Shown: positions 53,112 through 63,390 of the stretch, piece after piece
How positions within the stretch are numbered: position 1 is the stretch's first letter
Layout of the letters: the number at the start of each line of letters is the position of its first letter
NCBI GenBank assembly: GCA_001310415.1
Contig: BAXE01000008.1
Coordinates: forward strand, 115,371 to 179,370
Reading direction: 5' to 3'
Source of the DNA: Enterovibrio sp. JCM 19048
GTDB taxonomy: Bacteria; Pseudomonadota; Gammaproteobacteria; Enterobacterales; Vibrionaceae
DNA: 64,000 bases
The notes under the pieces: model-generated
The model's input: the letters and a program-made list of their open reading frames with translations, nothing else
What the model was told of the DNA's origin: nothing
Databases searched by the model: none
Translations under genes and position numbers: made by a program

Positions 53112-54335
53112 ACCTTCGGCCTCTAATCCTTCCCTCTTATCTGTCAGCAACAACACGCCGGTTAGCATCGAAAACAGATAGACCATATGTGTGTGATGGA
53201 AAGGGACATCCGATAAACCGGCGATGAGTATGACCAGTAATATGCAATCGTTTAGGACAAGGGTTTCTCTGGTGACACCGGCTCTGTTTGCAAAGAGACG
53301 GATTGAGAAAAGCCAGGCAACCAAAATAATCAGGCCAATAGCCCCATAGCGGACAAAACTGTCTATGTACTGATTGTGTAGATGAGCAAGAACCGAAGAC
53401 CGTCTGTTTGGGATCTCCCGAATGTCGGCAAGTAGTTGTTTGTCGCCAATCCCCACCAACATATTGCCGTCAACAAACCCGCTACTCCGTTGCCACAAAT
53501 CCAGCCTTACCCCAATCGAGGTGTCATATTTACCGCTGCTGATTCTGGCGACTTCCCGCTTTGTCTCCTCGAATTTATCCCCAATATGCCCACCAAACAG
53601 AACAAAAGTACCTGCAATAACTAACAGTGAAGGCAAAAGCAGTGTTTTTAGCGACTTCAACTTACCAGAAAGCTTGAGTCTCAATACCAAGGTCACGACT
53701 AATACTGGGAAGAAAAGAATTACCCCTCGTACGTCAGTCAAGATCAACGCCGTAAGAGCGAGTAAGAAACCAAGTGCGGAGAGTGCTTTCAGTTTTTTCG
53801 AATCCGTTGATATATAAACCAATAGACTGGAGAGGGAGAAAACGGCGCAAGAAGAAGCATAAGGGATGGGGTTTATTGCAATCCCAACCCGTGGAACGCC
53901 AATATAGAAGTATTCGAACAAGGCATTGAGCCCGGTGAACATGCTGCCTGCTACCAAGATACATTGAATGCCGCGTTTGTCGATTTTATCCCAGGGGATA
54001 AATAAGAGGTAAGCCAAGCTGGTAATCAGCGTTCGGGCAAAACCAAAATTATCGTCTCTCAACAGGTGACTTGCAGAGTAAAAAACAAAAGCAATAGCGC
54101 TGGCGATGAAAAGAGGAAGTGCTTTCTTGTTTTTTATGTTTGCCAAAAATGCATGGCGATGAAAAACCAAAGCATATAAGCAAACGACAGGGATAAGTCT
54201 GGAGAGTATCCATTTAGTATCCTCAATGTTGAAAATGAGGAATACAAGAACAACGACAGGGCTGAGCAAAAAAGCTTGCTCAGCAAAGTGTTTCACATTA
54301 AGACGAGATGAGGATGAGTCGTTCAGAATTGTCAT
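53109..54335 (-). CDS. O-antigen ligase / polymerase family membrane protein
   Basis: An intact 408-residue protein with ten or more helices and one large periplasmic loop that holds RLDLWQRSSGFVDGNMLVGIG and LAHLHNQYIDSFVRYGAIG, the Wzy_C/WaaL signature with its conserved His. Such proteins either polymerise O units (Wzy) or ligate polymer to lipid A-core (WaaL); the partner GT25 core-type transferase favours WaaL. It overlaps the GT25 gene by 38 bases. Confidence 0.83.
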   Translation of the reverse strand: MTILNDSSSSRLNVKHFAEQAFLLSPVVVLVFLIFNIEDTKWILSRLIPVVCLYALVFHRHAFLANIKNKKALPLFIASAIAFVFYSASHLLRDDNFGFARTLITSLAYLLFIPWDKIDKRGIQCILVAGSMFTGLNALFEYFYIGVPRVGIAINPIPYASSCAVFSLSSLLVYISTDSKKLKALSALGFLLALTALILTDVRGVILFFPVLVVTLVLRLKLSGKLKSLKTLLLPSLLVIAGTFVLFGGHIGDKFEETKREVARISSGKYDTSIGVRLDLWQRSSGFVDGNMLVGIGDKQLLADIREIPNRRSSVLAHLHNQYIDSFVRYGAIGLIILVAWLFSIRLFANRAGVTRETLVLNDCILLVILIAGLSDVPFHHTHMVYLFSMLTGVLLLTDKREGLEAEG

Positions 54336-55061
54336 TTAAAACGTCGATTGAAAAAATCTTCTTACGAATCTTCTTATACAAAGTATAGAGCTCGCGGCTT
54401 GGTTTGCGGTAAAACGCGAAATTATAAGCACTTTTATGGTGCTGAATGGTCGTTTCGAAGTTTGCACCATCGACCATAATGCTCGGGCTGAGCAGGTAAG
54501 AAACCATACCGTGAATGTAGGTAGCGCCAATAAAGTTGTCGACTGGCATGCTCCAGCGATGTTTCAGCAGCAGATGTGCGGCGTTCGGTGATATCGCATA
54601 GGCTTGAGCACCGCCAAAGTTGTCTTCCATTGCGCTGATTTCAGAGCCTTCAAAATCTTCGACTTTCTTTAGTCTTCCACCGCGTGGGTTCTCAAGGCGA
54701 AGGAAGCCATATTGTTCAATTTTCTTCGAAACAATATCAATAATCTTGGAAGCATCAACGCTAAGCTCAATATCATCTTCAAACACGATCACTGGTGTGT
54801 TTAAAGCCAAGCATTTAGTCCATGCCAGATAGTGACTGGCGTAGCAGCCCATCTCACCGGGTGATGGCATTTTGCCACTGGTCAGCCACAGTCGTTTTGC
54901 ATAATCATAATCGGAAAACAGGGGATGCGGCGGTTGTGCATAGCGTCAACAGCATCAATAAATTCGAAATCGATACCGTGTGATTTGAGTTGTTTTTGCA
55001 TGTAATTTCGGCGGTCTTGGCTGCGTTCCAAACAAATAACAAAAACTTTAAGATTAGCCAT
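54298..55061 (-). CDS. Glycosyltransferase family 25 (LPS core type, one frame break)
   Basis: LKVFVICLERSQDRRNYMQKQL opens the GT25 fold; GEMGCYASHYLAWTKCL, VIVFEDDIELS and the NPRGGRL region follow, as in LPS beta-galactosyltransferases. A C is missing near 54918 (ATCCCCTG, expected ATCCCCCTG), restoring PLFSDYDYAKRLWL. Restored length is 254 residues. Start ATG at 55061 follows GAGG. It probably adds a core or terminal hexose to LPS. Confidence 0.85.
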
Positions 55062-55332
55062 TACTGCCTCAATAAACGGGGAAAATCTACATCAAGCGTA
55101 GTCTATCGCATTGATTGGATCAGAGCGAGAAGCATTTCTTTCGCCAAGATTCATTACTCTCCATTTATGATAATTAAATCAGTAAGCTGGGTTTGAAGTG
55201 AGCATGCCAAGTCAAAGAAAGGACACTTGTCTAGCGATGACTTACCTCATGGAAGCGGCGCTAGTTTGAACCTGACTCGAAAGTCGGCGCCCAAATTGGA
55301 TATCAAACCATCTTTTAGGTCACTATTCCCAT

Positions 55333-56742
55333 ATGGCTTCGAATATTGAGTTCAAGGGGACATTTTGCGGATAACCCACCATGGCGCAAAAACGGTGTGA
55401 CCGGTTCATGCCATGAGCTTGCGACAAAGCAAGGCAAACTGTTGATTGATTGCGGCCTGTTTCAGGGGAGCGAGGTGCGCCCGCTGGACATAGAGTTTGA
55501 TGTGCATGATGTCGATGCTTTGCTTATCACCCACGCCCACATTGACCACATCGGTCGACTTCCATGGCTACTCGCTGCCGGTTTCAACTCCCCCATTTTC
55601 TGTACGTTAGCAACGGCTAACCTCTTGCCACTCATGCTGGATGATGCGTTGCGCTTGCAACTGGGTATGGCGCGAAAAGGGCGGGAGAAAGTACTAAAAC
55701 TCATTAGAACGTTAACGGTGCCGCTGCATTACGGCACTTGGCACACGGTTAATGGTACAAGTGATCCAGTCGCGGATATCCGTTTTCAGCCTGCCGGTCA
55801 TATTCTCGGCTCTGCTTATATCGAGGTTCGATTACCTTCTGAAGAAATCATTGTTTTCTCCGGTGACCTCGGCCCATCCAATACGCCATTACTTCCAGAT
55901 CCTAAGCCTCCTCGTCGCGCAGATATCCTTGTTATAGAAAGTACCTATGGTGATGGAGTGCATGAGTCCGTCGCTCAAAGGGGAGACAGGTTAAAAGCGC
56001 TTATCACCCGCTCACTTGTAAATGGCGGCGTGATCCTAATTCCTGCGTTCAGTGTGGGAAGAACGCAAGAGTTACTGTTTGATCTGGAAACGATTATCGC
56101 CACCCAGTTAGATGATTTTGAAAAGCGAGAGTGGTCAAAAATCCCGGTTATTCTTGATTCGCCCATGGCCGCCAAAGTGACAGAGCAATACCGGACATTC
56201 AAAGCCCTTTGGGGAGAGGAAGCAAAGGAAAAGCTGGATTCAGGGCGGCATCCGCTGGCATTCGAACAATGCATTGTCATTAATTCACACACCGAACATC
56301 AAGCGCTGATAAATCGGTTGAAGCAAACTGGCGAGCCAGCCATCGTCGTCGCAGCCAGTGGCATGTGTAACGGCGGGCGCATGCTCAACTACCTGGAAGC
56401 GCTTCTTCCGGATCCCAGAACAGATGTCATTCTGGCGGGCTATCAGGCTGAAGGAACCTTGGGGCGGGAGATACAAAACGGTGCCCGAGCGGTGACGATT
56501 GGTGACAACACCATCGAAGTAAATGCACATATCCACTCAATGTCCGGCTATTCAGCCATGCAGATCAGCGCGATTTACTCCAATTTATCTCGGGCATCGG
56601 AGAAGCACCAAAACAAGTCCGCATCGTCCACGGCGATGCCCAAGCACAAGAAGCGTTCGCGAAAGAGATAGAAGCGCGCGGTTTGGCTGAAAGGGTAGTG
56701 ATGGGGAAAGAGACAGGTCCTAGGGTAAGAGCCAGGTCCTAG
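55333..56742 (+). CDS. rjg: MBL-fold RNA-processing-type hydrolase Rjg (three frame breaks)
   Basis: A metallo-beta-lactamase/beta-CASP protein related to mRNA 3'-end processing nucleases. ITHAHIDHIGRLP gives the HxHxDH zinc site; SGDLGPSN, VIESTYGDG, LDSPMA, VAASGMCNGGR and the restored SGYSAHADQ complete the motif series. Bases are missing near 55357 (GGGGACATT), 55392 (GCGCAAAAACGG) and 56555 (TTCAGCCATG). Restored length is 470 residues from ATG 55333. In vibrios this gene marks the right junction of the O-antigen/capsule locus; its own cellular role is not established. The last codons and stop lie inside CCTAGG-type repeats. Confidence 0.87.
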
Positions 56743-56912
56743 GATCCTAGGTTAGAGCGATAAAGCGGAAGGACGCAGGAGAAATGGAATCCGTAATCCC
56801 GTATTATGTACTCAGTGGCCCTTTGCTTTTAAGCTCTTCCCCAGGCCCAAGGCTCTCGCTCTTCCTAGGACAGGACCTAGCTCTTCCCAGCCCCTGCTCT
56901 TCCTCGTCCCCT
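56715..56912. repeat. CCTAGG/GCTCTTCC repeat region between rjg and the YjbH gene
   Basis: AGGTCCTAGG occurs twice at 56715-56742, with another CCTAGG at 56745. From 56835 to 56905 GCTCTTCC recurs with CCTAGG, ACCTAG and CCAGG between, i.e. the inverse orientation of the 63.4-kb array. The middle (56750-56830) has no recognisable feature. Gap between convergent genes. Confidence 0.75.
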
Positions 56913-56926
56913 CGCACTTCGTGCGA

Positions 56927-59079
56927 TTACCTATTCGTAAACTCCGAACGCGGATAACGCGCATCGGTCATACTGTACAGGCTGTATTTCCGTGCCAGCA
57001 TTTGGCCACCATCGCGTGAAAGCGGTGTCCAACCCACCATTGCCCGGTTGGCACTTGGTTTAATGGTGAAGATGTCAAACGGGATAGAAATATAGAACCC
57101 TTTGTTGAAACTGCCTTCACCGAATTCTTCGGCTGAAAGGTTGGTTTTCGCAAGATAGGCACCGGCAATCACACCACTGTCGAACTGCTTAGATACATCC
57201 AGTGTGACACCTTTATCCTCTGCCAGATATTGGCCAACACTTGCTTTAATCAGCAAATCGTCGAACCAGCTCCATTCAGGACGGTAATAGGTGGTGAAGT
57301 GACCAGTAGGCGTGCCGGTTTGAACGCGGTAGTAACGGCCTGTTGTTGGGTCGAAATGGCGCTCTTCGGTGAAAATATCAAACTGGTTGTTGGGGTCGCG
57401 CTGCGCAACATAGTTCACATCCAAGCCGAAAGCCCAGTTGCTGCTCAGTGGTCGATAGAGAATCTCGCCCCCGACACCGGCAAACATGGTTTCCAAATAG
57501 CCGCCATAGGCCTGAACGTAGATATCATCGCCCCACTTATCAAACGCCCGTTAGCTGAAGGTTGCTCATACGAACGCGGTTATCAGAGATATATTGGCGA
57601 ACCAGGTTCTCACACGTTTTAGATCAGTGCCATCCGGCGGAACGTCATAGAGGAACTTATCGTAGTTGTCGTAAAGGTTGACGTAAATATTGCCGCCAAG
57701 TTCGATGTGGTTGTTGAACCACAAACTGGCACCGCCAGCCACACCGATATTAAACAGGTAAAAATCTTCTGAACCACCAATAGACTGCTGCAGGTTTGGT
57801 GCAAAGCTGAATGACCATGGATCATTGTTGTCGACTTGCAACATTTCTCGAGGCGTAACCGGATCAACAATGCTGGTCGCATCGTTAACGTCTGCGCCAA
57901 GGTACTCCTGGTTCGCTACGCGGCGATACGCTTTCGCATCAACCACGGTTTGAGTGGTCGGTTGGTTCGCGCTTTGCTCGATCAAATTGAATGCTATCGC
58001 GGTTGTGCCGGTATTTGCCAGCACCATCGCTGCTTTCTCATGCGCCGTTTCACGCTTGCGGTATTTCGACTGGTTGGCAACCACGGTAACGCTGTCGTCA
58101 TTCGCGTAGATTTTTGCGCTACTGTAGCCAGCAATACGCTCAAGATCCGCAGCCACGCTGTCCCACTCAATCTCCTCTGCAGGTTTATCTGGGGTAGATT
58201 GATACGCAGGGGTAGGAGTATCCAGCCAATTTTGCGAAAGGGTATTGAAGTTGGTTTTCAGGGTGAAGCCTAAGGTCCAGGTATTGCCACGCTCGAAACT
58301 GGCGCGGATATCCCCCCAATTACCAAACTGGTAGATAGCGCCATAGTTGAATTTAGAATCCTGCACCATGTCCGGCGCAAAATCCGAGCGGTAGTTGTTA
58401 CTGTCATACTCAACTTTAAACCGCAGCGGTTCCCAAGGCGTTTGGTATTCCACACCACCGAAAACTGACATACAACCGGTAAACCAGCGGCTGTAGTCAA
58501 AGCTGCCGCCTTTTCCCGTATAAGAAGTATCACGGCCACAGTCGAGATCCGTGCTGTTGTTTCCGCGCAGGTTGGCACTGTTGCCGATGTAACCCCAGCC
58601 AACACCTAACGTCAGGTCGAGAGGGCCAACATGCTTGCTGGCGGCAATATATTCACCGTCAAACAGGCCCGTTCCGCCCAAATCGCGAAGGCCAACTGAT
58701 GTCTCCGGCAACCAATAGCTTTCTTCCCATAGGCGCAGTTTTACATCGATGCCTTTGTCGGTGTAGTAAGTATCACCACTGAAGCTTTCATCACCACTGT
58801 ATAACCGCTCAGCACTTGGGTATAGCGAATAGTCGCTTCCAGCCAAGGCATCAACTGAAGGGAGCTGTGATAGTGGTGATAATCCTTGTTCATCGTCACC
58901 CCAAGGGAAAACTCACCTTCCGGAGCAACACGGCCTGTGGGCATTTGCATCAGGCCAACACCGCCAAAATCGCTTTGTGTCGGTTTAAATGGCGTTGATA
59001 GTGCTGAATCTGCAAAAGCAGGCATCGCATGCATCAACGCGAGCGTAAGGGATGAATATTTAAAAAGACGGCGATGCAT
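56927..59079 (-). CDS. gfcD: YjbH/GfcD-type outer-membrane protein (frame breaks)
   Basis: A large predicted beta-barrel lipopolysaccharide/capsule-linked protein of about 718 residues. The N-terminal signal ([15 protein letters not shown]), [40 protein letters not shown] and the alternating hydrophobic strands through [12 protein letters not shown] are typical of YjbH. It corresponds to GfcD of the E. coli group 4 capsule and WbfB of V. cholerae O139. Frame breaks near 58825, 57580 and 57552 interrupt it. It starts 2 bases after the gfcC stop, in the leftward gfcABCD order. Confidence 0.85.
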
Positions 59080-59081
59080 GA

Positions 59082-59920
59082 CTAGGAAACCCAATGTTGT
59101 AGAAGACGGGAAATGTTCTGATTCAGTTCGGAAACCGACCAGGGTAGACGCTGGAACGGCACAAAAATCAGCGCACCTGGCGCAACGTGTTCATGTATAT
59201 GGTTCCAATACGCCACTTTGTGATAAGCCGTTGAACCATCACGCTGCGAGACAGTGACCTCACTCGGCCCAAATGTATTTACAGGTGAAGCTTGGTCAAT
59301 GTAATCATCGGCAGAGGCCAGCGCGTTGAATGGTAGGGTTGTGGGTTTGGCCACCGCGCCCAGAACAGTAACGCTTGTTGGCTTGGAAGGAAGCAATAAG
59401 GTCATGTTGCCGTTAAGCAAAGGGTTGGTTTTGCTTCCGGCTAAATAAATATCTTGATCGAGCGGCACATGCAGTCGCTCTTTAAATGTCGATGAAGCAA
59501 TAAACTGACTGAGCGAATCAACCGCGCCCGACAATTCCTCATCATCTTTCCACTCGGATTTCAGCGTTTCCAAGTCAGATTGAACGCTGAGCAGCAATTG
59601 TGCGGTTTCTTCGCTCAACGTATCGCTAAAAAGTGCCGCCGCAGGCAGAAAATGGTATCGCTTTGGTGGGCATCACCTGTTACCTGTTGCCTCATAGCCT
59701 TAGCGCCTTCGGTAACCACCTGGGAAACACGGGGAGCACCGTTAAACGTCACCGCAAATGCGGGTTGACCCTGTTGGCCGTTAGACACCAACACTTGGGT
59801 TTGCGGCAAGTCGGTGTCTGCAAAGGCTGAGATAGGTAACATCAGCGCCAAACCCGCCATCGCAGTATATTTAGCGACAGACAAAGCGCCGCGGCACGAA
59901 CGAGAAAAATGAGTCGTCAT
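59082..59920 (-). CDS. gfcC: Capsule biosynthesis GfcC family protein (one frame break)
   Basis: A periplasmic soluble protein; signal peptide AMAGLALMLPISAFA ends near residue 35. The E. coli GfcC structure has two beta-grasp domains like those of Wza but no membrane anchor. A T is missing near 59645 (ACCATTTTCTGCC), restoring LPAAALFSDTLSEET. Restored length is 279 residues. GSKTNPLLNG and NHIHEHVAPGALIFVPF are visible GfcC features. The start overlaps the gfcB stop (TAATG). Confidence 0.83.
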
Positions 59921-60624
59921 TATTTACTTTCTCCCGCAAAAGGCTTGAGCACTGTCGTTTCAATCGCGGCGAAGCCGGGGGCAGGCATCTGAATACTGGC
60001 GACTACGTCACCCGAGGCGGCATTAAGCCAGAAATGGTTTTGATAACGGGCATTGATTTGAGGCGCGTGGACATGCTCAACAAAGTAGAGGGTCTCTTTC
60101 GGTGAATCGTTCACCAAAATGGTTTGCGTCCCTTTGTTTTCAAACTGGGAATAGAGGACAATGCTGAAGTTATTCCCCGGTTGCCAATCAACAATGCGCT
60201 GCCACTGTTTGGGGGTGGATTCGTTTAACAATCCGAGCGCGAGGGGGTCGGGCTGGTCAGAATAGCTACCCAACAAGTTGGCGTTAAGCAGGTTAACCGT
60301 TTTTACGATACGGCCGTTTTCAGTGACCAGCATTTCACCGTTGGCAGAAAGCCACTTTAACTGAAAGCGCGTCTTTTCGTTTTCTTGGCCATTTACTGGT
60401 TCAGCATAAGCCAACACCAGGAAAGCCTGTGCACTGCCTTCAACTTTGGCATACATGCTGGCATAAGGAAGGTCGGTAACCTGCTGGGGCGGCAGTGCTA
60501 CATCATCATAACCAAATAAAGCCAGCGACATCGTGTCTTGAACATCCTGATATTTCTGGCTACATCCTGTCATGGAAATGGCAAGCAGAATGGAAACTGC
60601 AAATTTAAAGATAAACTGTTTCAT
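59920..60624 (-). CDS. gfcB: YjbF/GfcB-type outer-membrane lipoprotein
   Basis: An intact 234-residue lipoprotein: signal peptide then lipobox ISMTGC (Cys near 20). The rest is the YjbF/GfcB beta-rich domain (TRFQLKWLSANGEMLVTENG, RIVKTVNLLNANL, RYQNHFWLNAASGDVV). It is needed for group 4 capsule assembly in E. coli; the exact role is open. The start at 60624 is preferred over 60657 because the signal sequence begins there. Confidence 0.85.
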   Translation of the reverse strand: MKQFIFKFAVSILLAISMTGCSQKYQDVQDTMSLALFGYDDVALPPQQVTDLPYASMYAKVEGSAQAFLVLAYAEPVNGQENEKTRFQLKWLSANGEMLVTENGRIVKTVNLLNANLLGSYSDQPDPLALGLLNESTPKQWQRIVDWQPGNNFSIVLYSQFENKGTQTILVNDSPKETLYFVEHVHAPQINARYQNHFWLNAASGDVVASIQMPAPGFAAIETTVLKPFAGESK

Positions 60625-60672
60625 TGCATTACTACGTAGTCGCCAATATGCATTCATTTGGCTGAAAATAAA

Positions 60673-60708
60673 GAAAAAACCGAACAGCTTTCACTGCCCG
60701 GTTTTTTT
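60673..60708. terminator. Terminator-like hairpin between gfcA-like gene and gfcB
   Basis: AAAAAACCG with CAG pairs with CTG and CGGTTTTTT across a bulged stem. Symmetric, so it can act on leftward transcripts; partial read-through would lower gfcBCD relative to gfcA. Confidence 0.65.
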
Positions 60709-60723
60709 AACTACAGCGGGAAA

Positions 60724-60987
60724 TTAACCTGCAGTAGTAACAGAAGTGGTGGTCGCTGTATCGTTGTTGCCTGCGTCAACAACTGCAACAGTCGCAGCGA
60801 CTACTGCCGCGCCAATTGCAACTGTAGTTGCTGTTACACCACCAACCGCTGCGCCAGTAGCAGCTGTTGCAGAACCTGCAGCAGAGCCAGAAGTAGCAGC
60901 TGTAGTGCCGGTAGTCGTTTCAGTTGCCGCCAGCGAAGGTGCAGACATCAACAATGCAGTGATTGCTGCAATCGTTGTTTTTTTCAT
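60724..60987 (-). CDS. gfcA: GfcA-like small Thr/Ala-rich exported protein
   Basis: An 87-residue protein with signal peptide (MKKTTIAAITALLMSAPSLA) and a mature part almost wholly Thr, Ala, Gly and Val with a central hydrophobic segment (AVGGVTATTVAIGAAVVAAT). E. coli GfcA (YmcD) is also a short Thr-rich exported protein at this place in the operon. Start at 60987 has GGAG 8 bases upstream. Function unknown; assigned by position and composition. Confidence 0.72.
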   Translation of the reverse strand: MKKTTIAAITALLMSAPSLAATETTTGTTAATSGSAAGSATAATGAAVGGVTATTVAIGAAVVAATVAVVDAGNNDTATTTSVTTAG

Positions 60988-61214
60988 AGGAAAACTCCGT
61001 ATCAAATTTGATATACCTGTCTAAAAAAATGATCAGGTATTTAAAATGCTAAACACTTCGACTTATTAAGTAAATATAAAACGTGTGCTAAAGCATGATT
61101 CTAATGAATTTTCTTCCTGCTTAGAGATGATGTTGGATCGGGATCAAATAATTGGTATGTACGGATTGAAAAGAGAGAAGTAGACTGCGCGAAATTTGTA
61201 AGCAAGGTTGATGT

Positions 61215-61571
61215 ATGAAAGTAACCTCAATTCTCATGTTTTCTGTGCCTTTTTTGCTCGCGGGTTGCGCATTGCAAGCTCCCCAGCAACAGGTTAACTC
61301 GAACGGTGTCATTCATTGGTCAAGTGGTGTAGAGGAAAGTGTGCATATCGCGCCCACCAATGAGCATCTTGTTTTCACATCTCCATCGTTTATGAACCAG
61401 GACTTGGTGATTTACAGCCGAATTGTTGGAGCGGGTACTGAAAATTGTGAATACTATGTCAACGAGCCGTCACCACATGTGCGATTGACGCTTTGCGACG
61501 ATGGCAATATAGAACTAATGAACAAAGGAAGAACCATCAATGTCGGTAAATTGACGGTTTTTGAATCATAA
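61215..61571 (+). CDS. Small predicted lipoprotein, family not recognised
   Basis: 118 residues: signal MKVTSILMFSVPFLLAGC with lipobox LAGC (Cys18), then a mature domain with two further cysteines (in TENCEYY and LTLCDDG) that could form a disulfide. It is divergent from gfcA and upstream of the wza leader. The location suggests a role in surface polysaccharide assembly, but nothing in the sequence shows it. Confidence 0.7.
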   Translation: MKVTSILMFSVPFLLAGCALQAPQQQVNSNGVIHWSSGVEESVHIAPTNEHLVFTSPSFMNQDLVIYSRIVGAGTENCEYYVNEPSPHVRLTLCDDGNIELMNKGRTINVGKLTVFES

Positions 61572-62161
61572 TTTGTTGATCCGCAACGCATCCCCGCTTT
61601 CCTAAATAGTGACGCAGGCCGAATTTTTGTGATCAAAATCGGCCAAAATCACCTCACATTTTGTGTGTTTCTAGCACACTCCCCGCCTGTTTCACAATCG
61701 GCTGACTATTAAGTTAATAAAAATCATGCAGTTACTGAGCTACTGCATGCGTAGATACCATCCAAGCCATTGTCAAAATTTTATCCTCCCTGCTGTACAA
61801 CTTTCTGCATAGATAGTGCTAAAATCTTCGCGCTTAAAAATAAGGCGTTTGTAACTTTTGTAAGTCGGACGTTTCGATTAGTTTTTCTCCTTTTTCAAAG
61901 AATCAGATGCCGTTAATCGCGTTATTGGGAACGACACCCAAGGGCGGTAGCGTACCCAAAACGCAGCTTTGAAACGCGGATAGAGACTGCGCAACATTAA
62001 ATCTGTCACACGGTTTAGTAACAACACTCTCAATAATGATGCGTACGATGTATACTTCGGCCGCTTAAATCAGTAATGAGTCACTTGAGTGAAGTATTTA
62101 CGTCTCACCTCAGTCTTGATGTGAGATTCTCGCCCCCATTTTGAACTTGTTGTTAAGAAGA
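61572..62161 (+). promoter_or_regulatory. 590-base leader and promoter region of wza
   Basis: No gene is seen in this stretch. It contains a hairpin GGCCGA/TCGGCC at 61618-61644, the ops element at 61943, A+T-rich stretches around 61700-61760 that could hold promoters, and TCTCAC/GTGAGA (62103-62108, 62121-62126) near the wza start. Long ops-bearing leaders (JUMPstart type) are usual upstream of capsule and O-antigen operons. Confidence 0.6.
61925..61953 (+). promoter_or_regulatory. ops element (RfaH loading site) upstream of wza
   Basis: GGCGGTAGCGT at 61943-61953 is the ops core. The surrounding 29 bases match the copy at 27101-27129 at 26 positions, including TTGG, AACGA and CCAAGG upstream. 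It is 209 bases before the wza start. Confidence 0.92.
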
Positions 62162-63377
62162 ATGTATATCCAGAAAAAGTACTTTTTAGTCTGTTGCTGT
62201 CAACAGCACTGACAGGTTGTGTTATGCCTGGCAGCCACCTCTCCGTCTCCGATAAAAACCAAGTAGAGGTTACCAATCAGGAAGAAAAGGAGTTGGATGA
62301 CCTGGTAAATGTTTACCCACTTCTGCCTTCAACGATTGCAAACTTCCGTCAGGCGAGTATCACTGCCAAAGCTAACGTGGCACTGGATTCAGAACTGGCG
62401 AGCTATGAGTACCGCGTAGGGCCAGGTGATATCTTAAACGTCACCATCTGGGATCACCCTGAACTCACCATTCCTGCGGGCTCGTACCGTAGCTCCAGTG
62501 AATCGGGTAACTGGGTACATGCAGACGGCACCATCTTCTACCCCTATATAGGTACCGTGCATGTTGAAGGCAAAACCGTCATGGAGATCCGTGATGACAT
62601 TGCCAAGCGACTGGCGCGCTTTATTGAAACACCCCAAGTTGATGTAAACATCGCAGCGTTCCGATCCCAAAAACCTATATCACAGGTGAAGTGAACAAGC
62701 CGGGCAAACAGCCAATTACCAATATTCCTCTTACCCTTTTGGATGCTGTTAATAATGCGGGTGGTTTGGGCGCAGATGCAGACTGGCGAAATGTCAGTTT
62801 AACCCGCCAAGGCAAAGAACAAAGTGTGTCGCTGTATGCACTGATGCAGCGCGGTGACCTGACACAAAACCGTTTGCTACAACCGGGCGATATCGTTCAC
62901 GTCCCGCGCAATGACGGACAAAAAGTGTTCGTGATGGGCGAAGTTAACGAGCCAAAACTGCTGAAGATTGACCGCGCAGGCATGAGCCTGACAGAAGCAC
63001 TGAGCAGCGTCGGTGGCATCAACGAACTGGAAGCAGACGCAACTGGCGTATTTGTTATCCGCGCTGAAAAGCAGGCGGACAAAGCAGATAGAGCAGATAG
63101 AGCAGAAAAGGCAGAAAAGGCAGAAAGAGCGGAAGAGACAGAAAGTGCAGAGAAAGCAGAAGCAGAGCAGAAGATTGCCAGCATTTACCAGCTGAACATC
63201 AAAGACGCCTCCGCCCTGGTACTGGGCACCGAGTTTGAACTTCAGCCTTACGACGTTGTATATGTCACCGCCGCACCAATCACCCGTTGGAACCGCGTTA
63301 TCAGACAGCTACTCCCAACCATCACTGGTTTCAATGAGCTTACTGAAGGTGCAGTTCGCGTGAAGACGTGGCCATAA
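62162..63377 (+). CDS. wza: Polysaccharide export outer-membrane lipoprotein Wza (two frame breaks)
   Basis: Wza forms the octameric outer-membrane channel for capsule or O-antigen capsule. Signal and lipobox LTGC, the PES domain opening [19 protein letters not shown], then SLBB repeats ([27 protein letters not shown]) and the C-terminal amphipathic helix region. Bases are missing near 62187 and 62668 (CAAAAACCTATA, expected CAAAAAACCTATA). Restored length is 405 residues. Codons at about 63073-63171 encode an unusual run of KAD, RAD, KAE and RAE tripeptides inside a late SLBB domain. Corresponds to WbfF/GfcE. Confidence 0.92.
63073..63171 (+). repeat. In-frame 9-base-type repeat inside wza
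   Basis: Repeats of AAAGCAGAT, AGAGCAGAT, AAGGCAGAA and AGAGCGGAA follow each other in frame for about 100 bases, encoding alternating charged and Ala residues. Frame is kept throughout. Confidence 0.85.
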
Positions 63378-63390
63378 GCCCGAAGGGCTT

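Noticed and set aside
60658..61024. Plus-strand open frames rich in Cys/Arg or Ala/Val opposite gfcA
   Set aside because: They are the complement of the Thr/Ala repeats of gfcA, which has a signal peptide and ribosome-binding site.
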